This document shows, piece after piece, positions 1 to 5,078 of a stretch of 5,078 nt of DNA (positions are counted from its first letter, which is position 1; every line of letters starts with the position of its first letter). The translations under genes were made by a program, and so were the position numbers. Source of the DNA: Clostridia bacterium (GTDB lineage: Bacteria; Bacillota; Clostridia; UBA1381; UMGS1253); the NCBI GenBank assembly GCA_017411585.1, contig JAFQPV010000040.1, forward strand, positions 1 to 5,078. The letters are read 5' to 3'. The notes below the pieces were generated by a model, which did no database searches, was not told the origin of the DNA, and was given only the letters and a program-made list of their open reading frames with translations.

Positions 1-99
1 ATTACCGAATACATCTACGATGCACACGGCAATTTAATCGAAACCGTGCACGCGGACGATACCAAGACAACTTGTAAATATGCATATTACATATTATAA
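1..99 (+). CDS. C-terminal end of a YD-repeat (RHS-like) protein, partial
   Basis: Frame 1 is open from the window edge and gives 32 residues before a TAA stop. The start of the gene lies outside the window. The segment EYIYDAHGNLIETVHADD matches the YD-repeat pattern (Y-D-x-x-G-N-L-x), which is typical of RHS and wall-associated surface proteins where such repeats build a beta-rich shell. The protein ends only about 20 residues after this repeat, with KYAYYIL, so no C-terminal toxin tip domain of the kind found in polymorphic RHS toxins follows it. It could be a short orphan repeat protein, a toxin-less RHS remnant or a carbohydrate-binding surface protein. The repeat is visible in the sequence; the RHS relationship is inferred from that one motif, and the function is unknown. 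The gene converges on rnpB. Confidence 0.6.
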   Translation: MTEYIYDAHGNLIETVHADDTKTTCKYAYYIL

Positions 100-103
100 A
101 ACA

Positions 104-133
104 AAAATCCCATTGCAAAAGCAATGGGATTTT
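104..133. terminator. Bidirectional rho-independent terminator shared by the YD-repeat gene and rnpB
   Basis: A perfect 13-bp inverted repeat (104-116 paired with 121-133) encloses the loop AAAA. On the plus strand it begins five bases after the stop codon of the YD-repeat gene, and the stem ends in T's followed by CTTT. On the minus strand it lies a few bases past the 3' end of rnpB and is followed by TTTTTGTTTTAT. Both convergent transcripts can therefore end here. Confidence 0.9.
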
Positions 134-140
134 CTTTGAA

Positions 141-496
141 ATTGATGAGTAAACCTATAAGCCGGGTTCTGTCTTGAACGGTTATCTATCTTGCCTGCAC
201 GTCACCATGCAGCTTAAGCCACCTACATCGGAGAAGCGCCGGGCAGGCTTAATTCCTCCATTACGTGGTGTTGCTTCGAGTGGGGTTTACATCAGCGGAC
301 AGTTACCTGCCTGCCGGGTGAGCTCTTACCTCGCCTTTCCATCCTTACCGACAAATGCCGGCGGTATCTTTCTGTTGCACTCTCCCTGAAGTCGCCTTCG
401 CCGGACGTTATCCGGCACCCTTGCCCTGTGAAGCCCGGACTTTCCTCAGATGCGACCTTTCGGTACTGCACCCGCAACCGCCCGGTTTACTCAGCT
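141..496 (-). ncRNA. rnpB: RNase P RNA, bacterial type A
   Basis: This is the catalytic RNA of ribonuclease P, which cuts the 5' leader from precursor tRNAs. Read on the minus strand, the conserved 5' block GAGGAAAGTCCGGGC lies at 447-433 and the conserved 3' block ACAGAACCCGGCTTA at 172-158; these pair to form P4. The ends form P1: GAGTAAACC (492-484) pairs perfectly with GGTTTACTC (155-147). Between them are other family blocks: GCAACAGAAAGATACCGCC, GGTAAGAGCTCACCGGC and AAACCCCACTCG. P18 can be drawn as a 7-bp stem with a GTGA tetraloop (near 213-196). The length of about 355 nt and the layout fit type A, as in Clostridia, and not the Bacilli type B. The exact ends are estimated: the 5' end comes from the promoter and the 3' end from P1 plus a short single-stranded tail. 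The short open frames inside it are not genes. The L15 region lacks an obvious GGU motif. Confidence 0.96.
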
Positions 497-501
497 TTTC
501 T

Positions 502-530
502 ATCATAGCATAGTTTGTTTTGTCTGTCAA
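502..530 (-). promoter_or_regulatory. Sigma-A promoter of rnpB, with extended -10
   Basis: On the minus strand a perfect -35 box TTGACA (530-525) is separated by exactly 17 bases from the -10 box TATGAT (507-502). TGC directly before the -10 gives an extended -10 element. Transcription should start around 496-495, which agrees with the P1 helix of rnpB beginning at 492. The -35 box contains the TGA stop codon of ftsK (529-527). A strong promoter suits a stable, constantly needed RNA. Confidence 0.88.
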
Positions 531-3028
531 TCCTCGGAAAACAATTCCTCGTGCGAAACGAGCACGTTTCTCGGCTTACTGCCGTCCGGACCGGAAATGA
601 TGCCGCGCGCCTCCATCTGGTCAATAATTCTGCCGGCTCTTGCATAGCCGACGCCGAGACGGCGCTGAATCATCGAAGTAGAAATCGAGCCGGATGCAAT
701 GGCGATTTCAATTGCCTTTGGCAGAAGATCGTCACCGTCCTCCATTTCCTCAGAGGCGGCTGTGCCTGCAGAGGAGTTAATCTTTTCGGTGATATCCTCA
801 TCGTAGCGCGCCTTGGAGGTGTCCTTGATGAATTCTACAACGCTTTCAACTTCCTTGTCGGATACGAATGCGCCCTGAAGTCGCGTCGGCTTCGATGCGC
901 CGAACGGCATGAACAGCATATCACCCTTGCCGAGCAGCTTTTCTGCACCCATCGAGTCTAAGATGGTACGGCTGTCGATTTGGCTGGAAACCGCAAACGC
1001 AATTCTTGTCGGAATATTTGCCTTGATGACACCGGTGATAACGTTTACGGACGGTCTCTGCGTTGCGATGATGATGTACATACCTGCGGCACGCGCCATC
1101 TGTGCAAGGCGGCAAATCGAATCTTCGATTTCCTTCGGTGCAACCATCATCAAATCGGCAAGCTCGTCGATGATGATGACAATTTGCGGTAGCTTCGGCT
1201 CGCCGTCGAGCTCAAGCACTTCGTTGTAGCCGGCAAGGTCACGCACACCGCTCTTTGCAAACAGATTGTAGCGGCGCGTCATTTCGCTGACTGCCCACGC
1301 AAGTGCGCCGGATGCCTTTTTCGGGTCGGTCACAACCGGGATGAGCAGGTGCGGAATGTCGTTGTATACACCAAGCTCAACGACCTTCGGGTCAATCATC
1401 ATCAGCTTAACCTCGTTCGGGTCAGCCTTATATAAAATACTGGTAATAATCGAGTTAATACATACGGATTTACCCGAGCCGGTCGCACCTGCGATGAGTG
1501 CGTGCGGGAACTTGGCAATGTCAGCAATAATCGGGTTGCCCGTAATATCCATACCGAGCGCAACGGCAAGCTTGGACTTTGCATTCTTAAACGCATCTGT
1601 TTCCAGCGTTTCGCGCAGGGAAACCATCGCAACCTCTTTGTTCGGGATTTCGATGCCGATGGCAGCCTTGCCCGGAATCGGCGCTTCGATACGCACGGCG
1701 GCTGCGGCGAGGTTTAAGGCAATATCATCGGAAAGATTTGTGATTTTGCTGACCTTAACGCCCACGCTTGGCTGCAGCTCGTAGCGCGTAACCGTCGGGC
1801 CGCGGCTCACCTGCAACAGCTTTACATCTACGCCGAAGCTTTTCAAGGTGTCGACAAGGTGCATTGCTGTTTCGCGCAGCTCTTCTCTGGAATCGCCGCG
1901 TTTTTTGTTGTCTGCACCCTTTAAAAGGGTTGTCGGCGGGAAGCGGTAGGGGATTGGGAGATACTGCGCATTTTCATCGAGCTGTTCACGCAGCGCCTGC
2001 GCTTCCTCCTCGGAAAGGGCTTCTACCTTTTCCTTTTGCTGACCAAACTGATTGGACTGGGCTTCCTGCAGCATCAGCTCTGCGGCGGAGAGGGCGTCCT
2101 CTTCGGTTGCCGGTGTTGTCTTTTTTGCAGGTTTCACCGGTTCTGCCGGCATTTCTTTTAATTTATCTGAAATCGGGTCAAAGACCGGAATATCGTCAAA
2201 TGCTTCTATTGCGGATTTTTTGGCATCCGCCGGAAGATGCTTTTCTGCTTCTTCCATAAGCTCTTCGCGTTTGGTGCGCCTCTTTTTCTCTTTTGTCGGC
2301 GCAGGCTTTGCATCTTCGTCAAACACTTCTAAGTCGATTGAGTGCTGCGTTAAGGGGCGCAGACCGTTGTCCATTGCCTCTCGTGCGCGGCGACCGGCTG
2401 CATAGCTTTCTTCGCTGCGAATGGTCTTTGCTTCCTCCTTCGCAGATTTGAAAAAGCCGATTAAAAAGCGAATCGGAGAAAATTTAAAGATGAAAATTAA
2501 AAGGATAAGCAAAACAAGGTTGTACAAAATGGCACTTGCGACCACGCCGGTCAGATTGACAAGCCAACCGGTCAAAAGTGCGCCAAAGCTGCCGCCGCCA
2601 TAGTGCAGATTTGCGCCCATGGAAAAGGCATCCGAGACAGATACGGTTTCTTCATAGGCAGAGAAAATCTGAAACAGCGCTGAGATGGCAAGCAGTGCTG
2701 CTGTGCAAAGTGCTGCCTTTACACCGAGGCGCACAAAGCTACGGCGCCAGCCGAGATAAACGCTTAAAGCAACCAGCAGAACCGGTAAAAGCTTAGCCGG
2801 CGCGCCAAACAGACCGCTGAAGAGCAAGTCGATAAATTCGCTTGCAGGGGATGCGTTGGGTGCATAGAGAAACACGCCCATAAAGATGCCAATCACAAAC
2901 AGCGCAACCACCCAGCACCACAGCTTTACTGCTGCGGCAGAATTGGACTTTGATTGTTTTGTCTGTTTCGCTGTTTTGGCGGGGGCGGCAGAGTTTGCCT
3001 TCTTTTTTCTTGTGTTCTTTTCAGCCAT
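527..3028 (-). CDS. ftsK: DNA translocase FtsK/SpoIIIE family
   Basis: This is an ATP-driven DNA pump at the division septum that clears and aligns chromosome ends during cell division; relatives (SpoIIIE) also move DNA into the forespore. The 833-residue product has a basic Lys/Ala-rich N-terminus, then about four membrane segments (roughly residues 36-56, 78-94, 102-123 and 159-183). A charged, low-complexity linker follows (about 197-355). The motor region contains Walker A GATGSGKS (514-521), Walker B VIIIDELADL (617-626) and the conserved ATQRPSVNVITGVIKANIPTR stretch near 655-675. A C-terminal winged-helix gamma domain (about 766-826) carries SISTSMIQRRLGVGYARAGR and ends SKPRNVLV. All hallmarks look intact and the length is normal. 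I chose the ATG at 3028 because AGGAG lies 11 bases upstream; a GTG at 3040 overlaps that same AGGAG and cannot use it. The gene starts 45 bases after the YycH/YycI-like gene, with no terminator between, so they are probably one operon. Whether the organism sporulates cannot be told from this gene. Confidence 0.97.
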   Translation of the reverse strand: MAEKNTRKKKANSAAPAKTAKQTKQSKSNSAAAVKLWCWVVALFVIGIFMGVFLYAPNASPASEFIDLLFSGLFGAPAKLLPVLLVALSVYLGWRRSFVRLGVKAALCTAALLAISALFQIFSAYEETVSVSDAFSMGANLHYGGGSFGALLTGWLVNLTGVVASAILYNLVLLILLIFIFKFSPIRFLIGFFKSAKEEAKTIRSEESYAAGRRAREAMDNGLRPLTQHSIDLEVFDEDAKPAPTKEKKRRTKREELMEEAEKHLPADAKKSAIEAFDDIPVFDPISDKLKEMPAEPVKPAKKTTPATEEDALSAAELMLQEAQSNQFGQQKEKVEALSEEEAQALREQLDENAQYLPIPYRFPPTTLLKGADNKKRGDSREELRETAMHLVDTLKSFGVDVKLLQVSRGPTVTRYELQPSVGVKVSKITNLSDDIALNLAAAAVRIEAPIPGKAAIGIEIPNKEVAMVSLRETLETDAFKNAKSKLAVALGMDITGNPIIADIAKFPHALIAGATGSGKSVCINSIITSILYKADPNEVKLMMIDPKVVELGVYNDIPHLLIPVVTDPKKASGALAWAVSEMTRRYNLFAKSGVRDLAGYNEVLELDGEPKLPQIVIIIDELADLMMVAPKEIEDSICRLAQMARAAGMYIIIATQRPSVNVITGVIKANIPTRIAFAVSSQIDSRTILDSMGAEKLLGKGDMLFMPFGASKPTRLQGAFVSDKEVESVVEFIKDTSKARYDEDITEKINSSAGTAASEEMEDGDDLLPKAIEIAIASGSISTSMIQRRLGVGYARAGRIIDQMEARGIISGPDGSKPRNVLVSHEELFSED

Positions 3029-3039
3029 TGTGCCTATCA

Positions 3040-3044
3040 CTCCT
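3040..3044 (-). promoter_or_regulatory. Ribosome binding site of ftsK (decides the start)
   Basis: AGGAG on the minus strand ends 11 bases before the ATG at 3028. The spacing is somewhat long but workable. The in-frame GTG at 3040-3038 shares a base with this site and is therefore unlikely to be the start. Confidence 0.65.
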
Positions 3045-3073
3045 GTATTTCAAATTGCGCATACGCGCAGGGA

Positions 3074-4498
3074 TTAGTCGTTTGCCATGGTGCGCAGACG
3101 GTCTTCTCCGGACAATTGCATAAACCATGTCGGTTGCTTTATGCCGTTTCGGCCGTTGTCGTAATATCCGATGAACATATTTTCAATAATTGCATTTTTC
3201 TCTTTTGTGTCAATGGTCGTAAACATACGGTCGACAGCGGTGTAGGTGGACGGAATGACCGTGACGGACTCTGCAAGTCTGTATGTACGCAGGTGCAGAG
3301 AGAATTTTTGCACGTATCCGTTTTGGATATGCACAATTGCCGCGGGCGCACCTGCAGAATCCGTAATCACCTTCATACCGTTTACATTATAGTCGAAGCT
3401 GATAGTGCTTTGGGTATTGTCAGTCGTATAGTCGCGCATATAGAGCTGTGCACGTGCTTCGGAAAAAATTTCAAATACATCGTACACAAAGCGGATGCTG
3501 CCGAGTGCAATATCCGCGCTGTTTTGCATCTCCGGCAGTGCAAAACCGCTGCGTCCTGCCGCAGCGCTGTACTCTACATAGCCTGTCGGCGAGATTTTCA
3601 GCGTGGATTGGTTTTGCAGAAAAATCATACTTTCATCTGCATCTGTATACCTTCTGGCGGTTTTCGGATTCATCGAGCACAGCTGCAACAGTCGTTCCAG
3701 TTTAGCAATGCTCATACCGTTGTCCTGCTGCAGAATCGGGTTTTCTGCTTCGATTTGCGGCAGCTCGGTTTCTGTTTCCGTGAGCAGCAAATAGGGATTA
3801 AACAAAACTTCACCCATGTCACTGGTCGCTGTATCGGCGCCGATAAAGAAGGAGAAGCGGTTGTTTGGCGTTACATATTCATTTAAATGGCTTAAAACCG
3901 TGCTCAGTGCAGTTTTCGGTTCATTGGTTGTGATTTTATAGCACACGCCGTCTGTGTTGCGCAGATACACGGCAATGTCGCTGACAAGGCTGCCTTCCGC
4001 CGTGATAATCACGTAGCGGACGTTATTTGTAATGTTGGAAAATTCCGCCTGCGTACCGACACCGAAGAAGGTGCAAAAGACGTTGCTGGGGATACTGCTG
4101 CCGTAGTCTATGTACATACCGTTTGTAAAAAGCGCATTTTTCCAAGTGGTTTCATCAACGGTGACGATGCTTTTTGCCGGCTGCAGAAGTGCGTTTTTGA
4201 TGGTCTCTTCACAAAAGTCATTTACCGTGTCATAGTATTCGTTTGAAGTCGTGACCACATAGCTTGCGTGGTCGGAGTTTTTTACTGTGTACGCAATCAT
4301 TTGCGAAGGAAAGAGCAGATTGGGCGCGCTGTCGCTTTGCGCAGGCGCAAACAGGGAAGAAAAATTCTCCCGAAGCTGCGCAAAAAAATGATAGCCGTCC
4401 GGCCACAAGGTTTCGTTCAGCCATATTTTGCCTGTCAAATGAAGGCTGCATAGAACCAAAGCGGTCAGCACAATGTTTTTAATCCGTTCTTTTTTCAT
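3074..4498 (-). CDS. Membrane-anchored extracytoplasmic protein, YycH/YycI-like
   Basis: The 474-residue product has a Lys/Arg-rich N-terminus and one membrane segment (about residues 8-27), then a long extracytoplasmic part; the topology is N-in, C-out. The segment around residues 24-39, KIWLNETLWPDGYHFF, resembles the N-terminus of clostridial YycH proteins as I remember them. The C-terminal third also has a YycH/YycI-like layout: ISPTGYVEYSA (302-312), then FDYNVNG (368-374), an IVHIQNGYVQKFSLHLRTY strand-rich block (388-406), and a terminal IGYYDNG...QPTWFMQL (443-462). In Bacillus, YycH and YycI bind the cell-wall sensor kinase WalK and restrain or modulate it. That role here is inference, and no walK or walR gene is in the window. 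Cys17 in the membrane segment has Leu before it and does not make a lipobox. The start ATG is supported by GGAG six bases upstream. The gene is followed after 45 bases by ftsK, probably in the same transcript. Confidence 0.62.
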   Translation of the reverse strand: MKKERIKNIVLTALVLCSLHLTGKIWLNETLWPDGYHFFAQLRENFSSLFAPAQSDSAPNLLFPSQMIAYTVKNSDHASYVVTTSNEYYDTVNDFCEETIKNALLQPAKSIVTVDETTWKNALFTNGMYIDYGSSIPSNVFCTFFGVGTQAEFSNITNNVRYVIITAEGSLVSDIAVYLRNTDGVCYKITTNEPKTALSTVLSHLNEYVTPNNRFSFFIGADTATSDMGEVLFNPYLLLTETETELPQIEAENPILQQDNGMSIAKLERLLQLCSMNPKTARRYTDADESMIFLQNQSTLKISPTGYVEYSAAAGRSGFALPEMQNSADIALGSIRFVYDVFEIFSEARAQLYMRDYTTDNTQSTISFDYNVNGMKVITDSAGAPAAIVHIQNGYVQKFSLHLRTYRLAESVTVIPSTYTAVDRMFTTIDTKEKNAIIENMFIGYYDNGRNGIKQPTWFMQLSGEDRLRTMAND

Positions 4499-4504
4499 AT
4501 CATT

Positions 4505-4508
4505 CTCC
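4505..4508 (-). promoter_or_regulatory. Ribosome binding site of the YycH/YycI-like gene
   Basis: GGAG (within CTGGAGAA on the minus strand) stands six bases before the ATG at 4498. I saw no convincing -35/-10 pair between this site and the terminator at 4544-4575. Confidence 0.7.
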
Positions 4509-4543
4509 AGTATCCGATGCGTGGGAAATAACCTTACTATGAT

Positions 4544-4575
4544 AAAAATACCGCAAAATGATTTGCGGTATTTTT
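4544..4575 (-). terminator. Rho-independent terminator of the small secreted-protein gene
   Basis: A perfect 14-bp inverted repeat (4544-4557 with 4562-4575) has a four-base loop and the core CCGCAAA/TTTGCGG. A one-base bulge allows three further pairs (4541-4543 with 4577-4579). On the minus strand the stem ends in GGTATTTTTATC, a typical U-tract. It lies 20 bases beyond the stop codon of the gene at 4595-5065 and separates that unit from the YycH/YycI-like and ftsK genes. The stem is A/T-rich on both flanks and could act on the plus strand too, but no plus-strand gene ends here. Confidence 0.88.
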
Positions 4576-4594
4576 TATCCGATTTTCAAATAAA

Positions 4595-5065
4595 TCAATA
4601 AGCGAACAAATCACCTACGGACAAATTGTTAATTCTGTCCAGCTGCGATTTGGAGAGCTTGGTGATATCGATACGAATCACCTGACGCTCGTTTTCGTTT
4701 TCTGCATACAGAAGCATTGTGTTACCGCCGTCCAACAGCTCAATGGATACAACGTATACGCCGCTGGCACCGATGGTGCTCGTCAGGAAGTAACCGTTCT
4801 GGAATACACGATAGAACTGACCGTCTAACTTGCTCTTGCGATATACAGTCACGTCAACGCCCGGCTTACCGGCAGCGGTTACCGTATAGGTGCGCTCCGA
4901 AGTGGTTGCCGTTAAGGTTGCCGGCTTCTTTACGCTTAAGAGCGAGGAAGAATTGCCGCTGTTGTAATTTGCCGGCACCTTGGTCGGTGCAGCCATAGCG
5001 GCTACGGATAAGATGGTCAGCAATGCCAGTGTAAGGCAGAGCACAACTGAAATTTTCTTTTTCAT
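4595..5065 (-). CDS. Small secreted protein of unknown function, probable beta-sandwich
   Basis: I do not recognise this 156-residue protein. It has a clear Sec signal peptide: MKKK, a hydrophobic core (about residues 5-22) and a likely signal peptidase I site after Ala25 in AMA|AP. The only Cys lies inside the signal and has no lipobox, so it is not a lipoprotein. A short Asn/Ser-rich spacer follows (about 31-44). From about residue 47 to 134 there are alternating strand-like stretches (ATLTAT, TYTVTA, VDVTVYRK, QFYRVFQN, GVYVVSIELL, NTMLLYAEN, QVIRIDITKL), a layout like a single Ig-like or cell-surface beta-sandwich domain. The tail (136-156) looks helical. There is no membrane anchor or sortase motif, so it is probably released or wall-bound without covalent linkage. 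I chose the ATG at 5065 because GGAGG sits seven bases upstream; a GTG at 5071 is only one base from that site. The gene ends in its own terminator. Its promoter lies outside the window. Confidence 0.85.
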   Translation of the reverse strand: MKKKISVVLCLTLALLTILSVAAMAAPTKVPANYNSGNSSSLLSVKKPATLTATTSERTYTVTAAGKPGVDVTVYRKSKLDGQFYRVFQNGYFLTSTIGASGVYVVSIELLDGGNTMLLYAENENERQVIRIDITKLSKSQLDRINNLSVGDLFAY

Positions 5066-5072
5066 AATCACG

Positions 5073-5077
5073 CCTCC
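5073..5077 (-). promoter_or_regulatory. Ribosome binding site of the small secreted-protein gene (decides the start)
   Basis: A full GGAGG on the minus strand lies seven bases before the ATG at 5065, which is ideal spacing. The in-frame GTG at 5071 would leave only one base of spacing. Confidence 0.85.
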
Positions 5078-5078
5078 A

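Noticed and set aside
174..477. Short open frames on both strands (plus 174-389, minus 292-477)
   Set aside because: They lie inside the RNase P RNA gene, whose conserved blocks and helices explain the sequence.
795..810. Ala in place of the Asn of E. coli GYNRAAR in the FtsK gamma-domain recognition helix (GYARAGR)
   Set aside because: This position varies within the family, and as far as I recall GYARA forms occur in Clostridia, so it is not evidence of a changed DNA target. The range given covers part of the gamma-domain end of the gene only approximately.
3029..3040. GTG start for ftsK at 3040, giving four more residues
   Set aside because: The GTG overlaps the only AGGAG site, so a ribosome could not use that site for it; the ATG at 3028 has a workable 11-base spacing.
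3056..3069. Small inverted repeat TGCGC/GCGCA between the YycH/YycI-like gene and ftsK
   Set aside because: The stem is only 5 bp with no T-tract on the minus strand, so it is not a terminator; at most it is a weak intercistronic hairpin and may be chance.
2954..3886. A 310-codon plus-strand open frame
   Set aside because: It runs antisense to the start of ftsK and the C-terminal half of the YycH/YycI-like gene. Its translation is rich in Cys, His and Arg with no recognisable domain, and the opposite strand has well-supported genes with ribosome binding sites.
5066..5071. GTG start for the small secreted protein at 5071
   Set aside because: It is one base from the GGAGG site; the ATG at 5065 has seven-base spacing and begins the signal peptide directly with MKKK.

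Overview
The window looks like a chromosomal housekeeping segment of a Gram-positive bacterium, most likely of class Clostridia and perhaps the Oscillospiraceae/Ruminococcaceae group. Three things point there. The RNase P RNA is of the ancestral type A, whereas Bacilli carry type B. A YycH/YycI-like protein is present, a family known from Firmicutes. Promoters and ribosome binding sites are of strong sigma-A and GGAGG type. The assignment to family level is inference.

Nearly everything is on the minus strand and reads from right to left. At the right edge (4595-5065) is a small secreted protein of unknown function, closed by a strong hairpin terminator at 4544-4575. Next come a membrane-anchored extracytoplasmic protein resembling the WalK regulators YycH/YycI (3074-4498) and, 45 bases later, the DNA translocase ftsK (527-3028). 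These two are probably co-transcribed. The RNase P RNA gene rnpB (about 141-496) follows, with its own near-consensus promoter whose -35 box overlaps the ftsK stop codon. At the left edge the last 32 codons of a plus-strand YD-repeat (RHS-like) protein end at 99. That gene and rnpB converge on one bidirectional terminator at 104-133.

Functionally the segment mixes envelope and cell-wall signalling (the YycH/YycI-like protein), chromosome segregation at division (FtsK) and tRNA 5' maturation (rnpB). I found no CRISPR array, insertion sequence, prophage gene, tRNA or defence system. I see no clearly undescribed system here. The best leads are the rnpB promoter embedded in the ftsK stop codon, the apparent lack of a GGU motif in the L15 region of the RNase P RNA, and the YycH/YycI-like gene sitting beside ftsK with no walRK genes next to it in the window.
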